This document shows, in pieces, positions 41,395 through 48,989 of a stretch of 64,000 bases of DNA; the first letter of the stretch is position 1, and every line of letters begins with the position of its first letter. Below the pieces are notes generated by a model, which was given only the letters and a program-made list of their open reading frames with translations, had not been told where the DNA came from and did not search any database. The position numbers and the translations under genes are program-made. Origin of the DNA: Acidobacteriota bacterium. GTDB taxonomy: Bacteria; Actinomycetota; Acidimicrobiia; Acidimicrobiales; RAAP-2. The stretch is from contig JAGWHY010000004.1 of the NCBI GenBank assembly GCA_028873575.1, positions 1-64,000 on the forward strand, read 5' to 3'.

Positions 41395-42584
41395 GCGACG
41401 TCCTCAGCGAGGGTGAGGGCAGCGTGCGTGAGCACGCCCGCCGCGACGCGAAGCGCCCCGTCGTCGACGAAGAAGTCGGGACTGTGGTGCATGCCACTCG
41501 TGCCGTCGCTCCCAGCGCCGCCGACGAAGAGGTAGCAGCCCGGCACGCGGCGCCAAAACTCGGAGACGTCGTCACTCGGCGACGCGGGCGGCACCGTCAA
41601 CACGCTCGCGTCGCCGACGACCGCGCGCGCACTGGCCATCGCGACCTCGGTGACGAAGGGGTCGTTACGCACCGCGGGCGCCACCTCGCCGAAGCTCAAC
41701 TCGTACGTCACCGCGAAGCGTTGCGCGATCTCGTCGAGCAGCGCGCTCAGACGCGACCGCGTTTCGTCGACCTGTTCGTCGGTGAAGGTGCGAATCGTGC
41801 CGCGAAGGAGTGCCTGACGGGGTACCACGTTGTTGGCCGTCCCGGCGCTCAGCACGCCGGCCGAACAGGCGCAGTTCGCGCCTTCGAAGGTCAAGCCATC
41901 GACGACTTCGCCGAGACGAGGCGCGAGGGCGCTGACGGCGAGTACGACGTTGCCGTCGGCGACGGCCATCGCGCCGTGTCCGCCGGCGCCGCGGAGGGTG
42001 ACCGTGATCGCGCAGGCCTCGCTCATCATGACGCCCGGTCGCGTCGCGACGACGCCCACCGGCGCGAGCGAGGTGACGTGCACGCCGAGGCCGTAGTCCA
42101 CGGGGTGCTCGTCGAAGATTCCGCCCTCGATCATGGCGCGCGCGCCACCTAAGCCTTCCTCGGCCGGCTGGAAAACCAGTGTGTACTCGCCCGCGATCTG
42201 GTCCCGGTAGCGAGCGAGGAGATCGGCGACGCCGAGGAGCGCCGCGGTGTGCACGTCGTGGCCACAGGCGTGCATGACGCCGTCGTAGCGCGATCGGTAG
42301 GGCAGGTCGCGTTCTTCGTGCACGGGTAGCGCGTCGATGTCGGCGCGCAACATGACGCGCTGGCCGGGTCGCGCGCCGCGTAATTTCGCGATCGCGCCGG
42401 TGGGCGTGGGCGTCGTGAAGAGTTCCCACCCGAGTTCGCGCAATCGTTGAGTGACCACCTCGGTCGTGCGAAACTCCTGGAAGGAGAGCTCGGGGTGTGC
42501 GTGCAGGTCGTGACGACGATTGACCATGTCGTCGTTAACCGCGTCGAGGAGTTGGGGCAGGTTGTTGAGAGCGGAAGTGGTCAC
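41391..42584 (-). CDS. M20-family amidohydrolase (hippurate hydrolase-like)
   Basis: A 397-residue metallo-hydrolase removing N-acyl groups from amino acids. The metal ligands lie in MHACGHDVHTAALLG and QPAEEGLGG, with a later His in LGVHV and a C-terminal SGMHHSPDF. The N-terminal RRHDLHAHPELSFQE is the family hallmark. The inserted dimerisation domain occupies the middle third. It is the first gene of a two-gene operon with the cysteine synthase-like enzyme. Comparable enzymes deacetylate S-substituted N-acetylcysteines, which would fit the partner, but the substrate is inferred. Confidence 0.9.
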   Translation of the reverse strand: MTTSALNNLPQLLDAVNDDMVNRRHDLHAHPELSFQEFRTTEVVTQRLRELGWELFTTPTPTGAIAKLRGARPGQRVMLRADIDALPVHEERDLPYRSRYDGVMHACGHDVHTAALLGVADLLARYRDQIAGEYTLVFQPAEEGLGGARAMIEGGIFDEHPVDYGLGVHVTSLAPVGVVATRPGVMMSEACAITVTLRGAGGHGAMAVADGNVVLAVSALAPRLGEVVDGLTFEGANCACSAGVLSAGTANNVVPRQALLRGTIRTFTDEQVDETRSRLSALLDEIAQRFAVTYELSFGEVAPAVRNDPFVTEVAMASARAVVGDASVLTVPPASPSDDVSEFWRRVPGCYLFVGGAGSDGTSGMHHSPDFFVDDGALRVAAGVLTHAALTLAEDVA

Positions 42585-42653
42585 GAACCCGATGGTAGGG
42601 CAGCCTCGGCCGCCCTCGCGGAGGCTGGGCTAGACTGGACCCTCAGTATCAAC

Positions 42654-42727
42654 GCGGCTGTAGCTCAGCGGATTAGAGCATCGGTCTACGGAACCGAGGG
42701 TCGGGGGTTCGAATCCCTCCAGCCGCA
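42654..42727 (+). tRNA. tRNA-Arg (anticodon ACG)
   Basis: A cloverleaf with acceptor GCGGCTG/CAGCCGC, anticodon loop CTACGGA and T loop TTCGAAT. CCA is not encoded. TAGACT at 42631-42636 is a likely -10. The A34 of this tRNA is the substrate of the TadA deaminase encoded at 56094. Confidence 0.97.
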
Positions 42728-42795
42728 CGACAGTGACCCAAAGCCGATTCGATGGTCACGTCTTCGCCGCCCAGCGCCACGACCGTGAATGGGCC

Positions 42796-43467
42796 ATGAT
42801 GAAAGCGTTGGCGTCATTGACGCGCGGCGTCGAACGTGAAGGGCGGGAGGTAACGGCCACGAAAAAATCGTTCGGTCTGTTGATTGGCGTGGCCGTTCTG
42901 CTCGCCGGAGTACCCAGCGCGTCATTCGCCGCGAACTCGTGGCCGGCGACGTTAGTCATGCAGCGGGGTCTTTCGCAGTCGCGGTACTTTCACCCACCCG
43001 CTTGGGGCACCGTGCTTTCGCCGCGTCAGGCGAACGACGTCGCGCTGCGGGAATCCTCGCGCGGCGCGTGGTGGGGCGTGTGGCGTCAAGGCGGGGGCCC
43101 ACCCGAGCTCGCGGTGCGTAGCGTCGACGAGGGCCAACACTGGGTGGTGGCCAGTCCCGTACTGGCGAGCGACTGGGTCGGCGGTGGTATTTACTACGTC
43201 AACGCGGTCTACCCCGAGAACGCGTCGACCGTCGTGATCGTGAGTAACGCGGTGATTGACCTCACGACGGACGGAGGGCGTCGGTGGTATCAGTACGTCA
43301 ACACCGCCGACGACTGGACGATGCGCGTGCGCTTTCGTGGGGGCGCGCTCGAACTGCTGGTTCGCCCCGCGCCCTACGCCACCGCGTTGGCGAACACGCG
43401 AGCGACCTACCACTTGAGCGTGCGCGACCATCGTTGGCGTCGCGTGTCCGTGCAGGCCTCGCCCTAG
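42796..43467 (+). CDS. Secreted Asp-box-like protein, unknown function
   Basis: A 223-residue exported protein with a signal peptide (KKSFGLLIGVAVLLAGVPSASFA, cleavage near ASFA-AN). The mature part contains Asp-box-like turns (SVDEGQHW, TTDGGRRW) and is only about half the length of the other Asp-box proteins in this window, so it may form a partial propeller or dimerise. ATG 42796 or ATG 42799 precedes the signal; a longer frame to 42733 is less likely. It starts about 70 nt after tRNA-Arg. Confidence 0.68.
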   Translation: MMKALASLTRGVEREGREVTATKKSFGLLIGVAVLLAGVPSASFAANSWPATLVMQRGLSQSRYFHPPAWGTVLSPRQANDVALRESSRGAWWGVWRQGGGPPELAVRSVDEGQHWVVASPVLASDWVGGGIYYVNAVYPENASTVVIVSNAVIDLTTDGGRRWYQYVNTADDWTMRVRFRGGALELLVRPAPYATALANTRATYHLSVRDHRWRRVSVQASP

Positions 43468-43492
43468 GGAGCGTTCGCCGGCGTCGAGGGGC

Positions 43493-43957
43493 TTACGAGT
43501 TCTCCACGACGACGCCAATCAGCAAGGCGCTCGTGACGAGGGCGAGAACCACCGGGTAACGCTTTCGATCGACCACCTCGCGTAGTTGCTCCAACACCTT
43601 CCACGAAACGGCGCCGGCCCGCGCGATGCTGAGGAGTCGAAGTACCTGCAACCCTCGTAAGGGGCGAAGCAGCGGCAACGCGATCACGATGAGGTCAAGG
43701 AGGTGACGTCGCACGAAGGTGCCGCGCGCGGGCGCGAGCACGAGCTTGATCAGGTACTCGACCGCGAAGACGAGCCAGAAAATGGTGTCGAGTACGAGGA
43801 AGACGTGATTCGTCGACGCGGGGAGCGACGTGAAAAAAGAAATCTCGAGGACCGGAATCCAGAGAATGCCGAGCACCATCATGGGTACTTCGGTGGCCCC
43901 GGCGAATCGGTCGAACGTCGTTTGGGAACGAGATGTGATTTTCATACGTCTGGCCAC
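43493..43957 (-). CDS. Voltage-sensor-like membrane protein lacking a pore domain
   Basis: A 154-residue membrane protein matching the S1-S4 part of voltage-gated cation channels. S2-S3 acidic residues lie in FWLVFAVEYLIKLVLAP and HLLDLIVIALPLL, and an S4-like helix has arginines at R98, R101, R107 and R113 (LRPLRGLQVLRLLSIAR). A following segment (YPVVLALVTSALLIGVVVENS) corresponds to the start of S5, but the protein ends there, without pore loop or S6. It is either a natural voltage-sensor-only protein or a channel gene truncated at its 3' end. The start is GTG 43957 or ATG 43945. Confidence 0.7.
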   Translation of the reverse strand: MARRMKITSRSQTTFDRFAGATEVPMMVLGILWIPVLEISFFTSLPASTNHVFLVLDTIFWLVFAVEYLIKLVLAPARGTFVRRHLLDLIVIALPLLRPLRGLQVLRLLSIARAGAVSWKVLEQLREVVDRKRYPVVLALVTSALLIGVVVENS

Positions 43958-43985
43958 CCAGGTTAAAGCAGCGCCGGCGGCGGCG

Positions 43986-45434
43986 TTAGTGGGTTAACTC
44001 ATCGCTCGGCCGTGGCGGCGTGACGACGTGGCTCGACGAGGGTTCGACGAGCAGTGGCGCCTCAAAGATTTCCGCCGACGCCTCTTCCAAGGTCTGTCCC
44101 ATGGGCTCGGGCAGGGCCAATCTGGTCAAGATCGCGCCCACGATGGACACGCTGGCCATGACCGCCATCACGCCACGTACGCCCATGCTGTTCAAGAGAT
44201 GGGGAACGAACAGGGCGCCGAGAAACGCCCCAAATTTGCCCGCCGCGGCGGAGATTCCGTCACCCGCACCACGAATGGCGGTGGGGAACACTTCCGAGGG
44301 GTAGACGAAGGTCGTCATGTTGGGGCCAAACTCGACGAAGAAGTAGCTAAAGCCAAAGAGCGTGAGGAAGACCCAGACTTTTTCGGTCACGCCTGGCACC
44401 AAGGCGATGACGAAATAGGCGGCGGTCATCATCAAGAAGCCCTGAATTTGTATACGACGTCGACCCAGTTTGTCGAGTAACGCGACCGCGACCCAGTAAC
44501 CAGGTAGCGCGCACACCGTGAAGATCGCGAGTGAGATCAGCGTGTGGTTCAACAGCGTGCCGTTGGGTTGGAGCGTTTTGAGAATCAACGGGCTCGAGAC
44601 GGAGTTGCCGTAGTACGCGATATCGAGCAAGAACCACGCGCCGGCGGTGCCAATGAGTCGCTTGAGGAAGGGCTTCGACGTGAGGCGGGCGCGGGCGGAC
44701 GCGCGCGGAGTGACGACGACCGGGCGGGTCGACGCGTCGTCGCCCAGCGTCCAGCGCAGCGTCTCGGCCGTAGTCTCGCCGTCGCCCTTCACCGCCAGTG
44801 TGAATCGCGGTGTTTCACGAATTTTGCGTCGTAGGTAAATCACCGAAGCGGCCGGCACGGCGCCCAGAGCCAACATGAGACGCCAGGCGACCCCGTTGCT
44901 GACGCCCGTCGCGAGGAAGATTGACGCGATGAGTGGCCCCGCGAGGAGGCCAAAGCCCTGCATCGCGAACACGGTGCCAATGAGGCGGCCGCGCGAACGG
45001 CGGTTCGCGTACTCCGCGGTGATGACCGCCGAGGTGGCGTAGTCCCCGCCGACGCCCAGTCCCACCAACACGCGAAAGATCATGAGCGACGTGAAGTTCC
45101 ACGACAGGGCGGACAGAAGCGCGCCTACGACAAGAATGGTGACCTCAACGCCGTACATGCGCTTGCGGCCCAAGCGGTCCATCAACTTGCCGAACGTGAT
45201 GGCCCCGACCACGGAGGCCAAGAGCGAGATTGAATTCAGTAGAGAGATTTGATTCGTCGAGAGATTAAAAATGGGCGTCAAGATCACCGTGACGGTACCG
45301 ATAATGAAGAGGTCGTAGGCGTCGGTGAAAAAGCCCATCCCCGCCGTGAACACCGTGAGCCAGTGTTTGCGGTTGAGGGAGGCTTCGTTGAGCGCGTGGT
45401 AGGCGTCGGGGCTCTGTGGGCCAGCGTTCGTCAC
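43986..45434 (-). CDS. MFS transporter, phosphate:H+ symporter (PHS)-like
   Basis: A 482-residue, 12-helix permease. GMGFFTDAYDLFIIGTV in helix 1 and GLGVGGDYATSAVITAEYA in helix 4 are characteristic of the PHS inorganic-phosphate branch of the sugar-porter group, and GKLMDRLGRKRMYG is the MFS loop motif. The central cytosolic loop is about 60 residues. AGGGAGAG lies before the GTG. A PHO-box-like array at 45533-45572, 99 nt upstream, supports phosphate as the substrate. Related branches carry aromatic acids or sialate, so the assignment is likely but not proven. Confidence 0.78.
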   Translation of the reverse strand: MTNAGPQSPDAYHALNEASLNRKHWLTVFTAGMGFFTDAYDLFIIGTVTVILTPIFNLSTNQISLLNSISLLASVVGAITFGKLMDRLGRKRMYGVEVTILVVGALLSALSWNFTSLMIFRVLVGLGVGGDYATSAVITAEYANRRSRGRLIGTVFAMQGFGLLAGPLIASIFLATGVSNGVAWRLMLALGAVPAASVIYLRRKIRETPRFTLAVKGDGETTAETLRWTLGDDASTRPVVVTPRASARARLTSKPFLKRLIGTAGAWFLLDIAYYGNSVSSPLILKTLQPNGTLLNHTLISLAIFTVCALPGYWVAVALLDKLGRRRIQIQGFLMMTAAYFVIALVPGVTEKVWVFLTLFGFSYFFVEFGPNMTTFVYPSEVFPTAIRGAGDGISAAAGKFGAFLGALFVPHLLNSMGVRGVMAVMASVSIVGAILTRLALPEPMGQTLEEASAEIFEAPLLVEPSSSHVVTPPRPSDELTH

Positions 45435-45532
45435 TGTCGTACTCTCCCTTGAGGTCAGTCACCTTGTCGGGTTTCGCTGACGCGCAACCCACTCCACTTT
45501 CGCCGACGCCCGTAACAAGGTCCCTACGGGAA

Positions 45533-45572
45533 AGTGAAGCCAGCGCGAACGTTACGTGAACATTTGGTGAAC
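45533..45572 (-). promoter_or_regulatory. PHO-box-like array of 11-nt direct repeats
   Basis: Reading the minus strand towards the MFS gene, four 7-mers occur at strict 11-nt spacing: GTTCACC (45566-45572), GTTCACG (45555-45561), GTTCGCG (45544-45550) and CTTCACT (45533-45539). This matches the layout of Streptomyces PHO boxes, 11-nt direct repeat units with GTTCACC, bound by OmpR-family PhoP/RegX3 regulators. It lies 99 nt before the MFS start codon. Confidence 0.75.
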
Positions 45573-45711
45573 TCAATCCGACGTGGGTCACGAGAATTTT
45601 CCCTGGTCGCTCCGTGGCGACGACCACGAGTCGGGGGTCGCCACCCCAAAATGTCGTGAGATTTGAACGAAGTTGCGGGTGGCCAACTCTCGACCCGTCG
45701 GGCGCGAGCGA

Positions 45712-45796
45712 TAGAGTTAAGGGACACCGACCCCTCGCGGAGAGGGTCGTCCGCCCGTCTGGCGGCCGTCCAAACACTACGTTTTAGGAGTTTTTC
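45712..45796 (+). promoter_or_regulatory. sqdB promoter and structured leader
   Basis: TAGAGT at 45712-45717 is a possible -10. The transcribed leader would contain two hairpins: CGACCC...GGGTCG (45728-45749, with an inner CTC/GAG extension) and CCGCC...GGCGG (45751-45765). The ribosome site AGGAG (45786-45790) lies 6 nt before the sqdB ATG. The 362-nt region 45435-45796 holds this leader, the PHO-box-like array and no gene. Confidence 0.45.
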
Positions 45797-46993
45797 ATGA
45801 AGATTCTCGTTCTGGGTGGCGACGGATTTTGCGGCTGGCCGACGTCGCTGCACCTCTCCGATCAAGGGCACGAGATCACGATCGTCGACAACTTGAGCCG
45901 TCGTGAAATTGACCTGGAACTCGAGGTGGAGTCCCTGACCCCGATTCGCCCGATGGGCGAACGTCTCCGGGTCTGGAAGGAACTGACGGGCAACGAAATT
46001 CGCTTCGTGCACCTGGACTTGGCCGAAGAGTACGACCGGCTTGAGGCACTGATTGCCGAGACCGCGCCCGACGCCATCGTGCACTTCGGCGAACAGCGCG
46101 CCGCGCCGTACTCCATGCGCTCGACGGCGGCCAAGCGCTACACCGTCGACAACAACGTGCGTGGCACGCACAACGTCCTGGCGGCAATCGTCGCGACCGG
46201 CCTCGACGTCGCGCTGGTGCACTTAGGGACGATGGGCGTCTACGGCTACGGCTGGTCGGGCTCGGCGCCAATCCCCGAGGGCTACTTGACCGTGAAGGTC
46301 CCCACCCCCGACGGCGACATTGACCGAGAGATCTTGCACCCGGCGAACCCTGGGTCGGTGTACCACATGACCAAGACGCTCGACCAGTTGCTCTTCGCCT
46401 TTTACGCGAAGAACGACGGACTGCGCATCTCCGACCTGCACCAGGGCATTGTTTGGGGAACCCAGACGCCCCAAACGGTCCTCGACGAACGACTCATCAA
46501 CCGCTTCGACTACGACGGTGACTACGGCACCGTGTTGAATCGCTTCTTGATGCAGGCGGCGATTGGTCACCCCCTCACGGTGCACGGCACGGGTGGTCAG
46601 ACGCGCGCGTTCATTCACATCCGCGACACCGTGCGCTGCATTCAAATTGCGCTGGAGAATCCGCCGGCCGCCGGCGATCAGGTGAAGGTCTTCAACCAGG
46701 TCACCGAGACGCACCGCGTCGCGGAACTGGCCGAGATGATTTCTAAGTTGACGGGCGTCGAGGTGGCGTACCTGCCCAACCCGCGCAAGGAGGCCGCTGA
46801 GAACGAGCTCAACGTTGATCGAGAAAAGTTCTTGGAGTTGGGCCTCAACCCCACGCGACTTTCCGAAGGACTGCTCGAAGAATCTCGCGACGTCGCCGTG
46901 AAGTATCGCGACCGCGCCGACACCACGAAGATCATCGCTCGCTCCACCTGGCGCAAGGGCATGGAAGTCTCGCCCGACCTCGTCAAGGAGTAA
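45797..46993 (+). CDS. sqdB: UDP-sulfoquinovose synthase (SqdB/SQD1-like)
   Basis: A 398-residue extended SDR that makes UDP-sulfoquinovose from UDP-glucose and sulfite, the head-group donor of sulfolipid SQDG. It follows SQD1 closely: GGDGFCGWPTSLHLS at the NAD site, ESLTPI, VHFGEQRAAPYSM, catalytic T145 (LGTMGVYG) and Y189-x3-K193 (YHMTK), then GHPLTVHGTGGQTRAFIHIRDT. AGGAG precedes the ATG. No SQDG synthase gene (sqdX/sqdD) is adjacent. It is divergent from the phosphate-transporter candidate, as expected if both serve phosphate limitation; use in glycan sulfonation (Agl3-like) is an alternative. Confidence 0.92.
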   Translation: MKILVLGGDGFCGWPTSLHLSDQGHEITIVDNLSRREIDLELEVESLTPIRPMGERLRVWKELTGNEIRFVHLDLAEEYDRLEALIAETAPDAIVHFGEQRAAPYSMRSTAAKRYTVDNNVRGTHNVLAAIVATGLDVALVHLGTMGVYGYGWSGSAPIPEGYLTVKVPTPDGDIDREILHPANPGSVYHMTKTLDQLLFAFYAKNDGLRISDLHQGIVWGTQTPQTVLDERLINRFDYDGDYGTVLNRFLMQAAIGHPLTVHGTGGQTRAFIHIRDTVRCIQIALENPPAAGDQVKVFNQVTETHRVAELAEMISKLTGVEVAYLPNPRKEAAENELNVDREKFLELGLNPTRLSEGLLEESRDVAVKYRDRADTTKIIARSTWRKGMEVSPDLVKE

Positions 46994-47001
46994 CGAAGAA
47001 T

Positions 47002-47020
47002 CCCCGTCCTAGTGACGGGG
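47002..47020 (+). other. Perfect 7-bp hairpin between sqdB and the next gene
   Basis: CCCCGTC and GACGGGG pair perfectly around the loop CTAGT. It starts 9 nt after the sqdB stop. No U-run follows, so if it acts as a terminator it is not a classical intrinsic one. It contains the alternative GTG start (47012) of the next gene, which favours GTG 47039 as the real start. Confidence 0.45.
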
Positions 47021-47038
47021 ACGTGTGAGAATCAAGCC

Positions 47039-47509
47039 GTGCCGTCGATCTACGAGTACGTGCGCCACCCTCGAGCCGAGGAGTTGCGTGCCAGTAAACC
47101 CGTCAAGACGGCGGACGTGCGACGCACGAATCACCCCAACTTTTTCGTGCGACTCAACGCGCGCTTTGGCCTGAAGGTGACCTTGGCCGTGGGGACGATG
47201 TGGTGCGCGTACCTCTTCACGGTGCTGGCCCTCTTCGCACTGCCGTCCGCGATCAAACAAGGGACCTACTACATCATCGTGTGGCTTTCGAGCAGCTTTT
47301 TGCAACTGGTGCTGCTGCCCATCATCATCGTGGGCCAGAACATTCAAGCCACCGCGGCCGACAAGCGCGCCGAGGACACCTACAAAGACGCCGAAGCCGT
47401 GCTCAAAGAGGCCGAGGAGATCCAACAGCATCTCCTCGCCCAGGATCAGGCAATTTCGGACATCGTGGCGCGCCTCGAAAAGCTCGTGGCGCCCCCGGCG
47501 AGCGCCTAG
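47039..47509 (+). CDS. Two-pass membrane protein with C-terminal coiled coil, DUF1003-like layout
   Basis: A 156-residue protein. The basic N-terminal half precedes two membrane segments (about residues 48-68 and 78-98, ending LVLLPIIIVGQNIQA) and a C-terminal amphipathic helix of heptad character (EDTYKDAEAVLKEAEEIQQHLLAQ). This order resembles DUF1003 proteins, whose second segment also runs into a QN/R motif and a helical tail. Function unknown. The start is GTG 47039; GTG 47012 lies in a hairpin. Confidence 0.72.
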   Translation: MPSIYEYVRHPRAEELRASKPVKTADVRRTNHPNFFVRLNARFGLKVTLAVGTMWCAYLFTVLALFALPSAIKQGTYYIIVWLSSSFLQLVLLPIIIVGQNIQATAADKRAEDTYKDAEAVLKEAEEIQQHLLAQDQAISDIVARLEKLVAPPASA

Positions 47510-47518
47510 GCGTGCGGC

Positions 47519-48763
47519 CTAACGGACGCCGGCGCTTTGGGCCGCGTCCGCTATCTGGCTACGTAACTCGTTCCAGGTGGGTAAGCAGCCCTTCAAGATG
47601 GCCAGGCGAAACGGCTCGGCGAACTGCGCGAAGTTGGCGCACTGCGTATTCGTCGAGACCGTGGCCAGCATGCTCGCGCCGACCGTGAGGTACGTCATCG
47701 CGCGAATCAAGTGGTTGACGCGTTTCTTCTCGTCGTCGCTCGCGTTTTCGAGAGAGTTGACGACCTTCGCGAGCCCACTGGTCTGATCTTGAATGGCGTT
47801 GAGCAGTAGCTCGTTGTACGGCGCGGCGAGGGCGAACTCCGTGGTGAAGGCGCGTCGTACCGAGTGTTCGGGGCTGGTCGCGCGATAGAGCATCTTGGAG
47901 ATCGCGTCTTCTTCGAGAACGCGCACGAAGTTACTCGCGCGCATCCAGCGCGCGCGCATTAGTTCACGAAACGACGTCGCGACGAGATCCTCTTTGGAGT
48001 CGTGCAGTTTGTAGATCGCGCCGGGTGAGCAGTTGGCGCGACGCGCGATGCGCGAAATCGTCGCCCGGGTGTAGCCACTGCGACCGACGACGAGGAAAGT
48101 GGCCCACGCTAACTGCGAGCGAAGGTCGTTGGACGTGGGGGCGGTGTCGTGAATGAGCGTCTCGGTGAAGGGGCGCACGGGCACCGTACGGGGATCGGTC
48201 TCGAGTACTTCGAGGAGCACGCCTTCGACGATGCTCTGATACTCCTCGTCGCGACCGAGGTACGCGTCGGCGAAGATCTCCGCCACCATCATCGCGAAGA
48301 GCATCAGCGCGCGGGTGAACTCCGGCGACGCGTCGGGTGACTTCGTGTCTTCGGCCTCGAGTGATCCCTTGATGAAGATTTCGACCTCTTCGAGCAGGGT
48401 CGGCAGTCGACGGGCCGTCATCAGGAGTTGGATGGCGGCTACGTCGTTCGGACCCGCGTTCTTGACGTGCGTGAAGAGCGCCGCGGCACTCTCGGCGCCC
48501 GGACTCTTCGCGGCGTTCAGACAGAGGTCAAAGAGTGTGTTGATTCGTTCACCGAGTCGCGAAATCCATAGGTCCACCAGGAGCTCACCAAAGTCCTCGT
48601 AGCGCGCGTAGGTTGCGCCGTGCGTGAGGCCGGCCCGGTGACTGACGTCACGCAGCGAAAGGTGGTCGACGCCCACGCGCATCAGTTCGTCGATGGCCGC
48701 GTCGCGAATGGCCGAGTCGTTCGCGACGGCCCGCGCGCTACGGGTCCGGCTGGTTTTAGGCAT
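47519..48763 (-). CDS. Tandem TetR-type transcriptional regulator
   Basis: A 414-residue protein containing two TetR-like units. The first helix-turn-helix lies near residues 15-60 (LSLRDVSHRAGLTHGATYARYEDFGELL) and the second near 210-260 (ATISRIARRANCSPGAIYKLHDSKEDLV), each followed by a ~150-residue helical ligand/dimer region. TetR proteins normally have a single ~200-residue unit and work as homodimers, so this could be a covalent pseudo-dimer. GGGGTATG marks the ATG 48763. It faces the small gene at 48846 across an 82-nt divergent region, a possible operator site. Confidence 0.85.
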   Translation of the reverse strand: MPKTSRTRSARAVANDSAIRDAAIDELMRVGVDHLSLRDVSHRAGLTHGATYARYEDFGELLVDLWISRLGERINTLFDLCLNAAKSPGAESAAALFTHVKNAGPNDVAAIQLLMTARRLPTLLEEVEIFIKGSLEAEDTKSPDASPEFTRALMLFAMMVAEIFADAYLGRDEEYQSIVEGVLLEVLETDPRTVPVRPFTETLIHDTAPTSNDLRSQLAWATFLVVGRSGYTRATISRIARRANCSPGAIYKLHDSKEDLVATSFRELMRARWMRASNFVRVLEEDAISKMLYRATSPEHSVRRAFTTEFALAAPYNELLLNAIQDQTSGLAKVVNSLENASDDEKKRVNHLIRAMTYLTVGASMLATVSTNTQCANFAQFAEPFRLAILKGCLPTWNELRSQIADAAQSAGVR

Positions 48764-48845
48764 ACCCCAGGGTAACGAACAAACGCAGAATCGCCTCGCA
48801 TGGTGGGCGCCACGGGAGGCGTCGGGTAGGTGCGAAGATTGGCGC

Positions 48846-48989
48846 GTGACGCCTCTTCTGCTGTCGACCGTGGTGAACGTGCACCGCGGGGTGGCGTTGC
48901 CGGCGGCGCGCGTCATCGTCGTCGCCGTACCGGTCACGATTGGCTTTCTGTACTGGTACTTGATCGCGCGGCGTCGGGGCGGACGTTGA
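48846..48989 (+). CDS. Small single-pass membrane protein
   Basis: A 47-residue protein: a hydrophobic stretch (about residues 20-41, VRVIVVAVPVTIGFLYWYL-like) and a basic end (ARRRGGR). Its GTG start at 48846 has AAGATT a few bases upstream, and its TGA overlaps the next gene's TTG start, suggesting coupling to the DUF3445 gene. Too short for family assignment; accepted because of the coupling and topology. Confidence 0.45.
   Translation: MTPLLLSTVVNVHRGVALPAARVIVVAVPVTIGFLYWYLIARRRGGR

Noticed and set aside
45265-45777. Minus-strand frame covering the sqdB-MFS intergenic region
   Set aside because: It overlaps the 5' end of the MFS gene in another frame and spans the PHO-box-like array and sqdB leader; composition is not protein-like.
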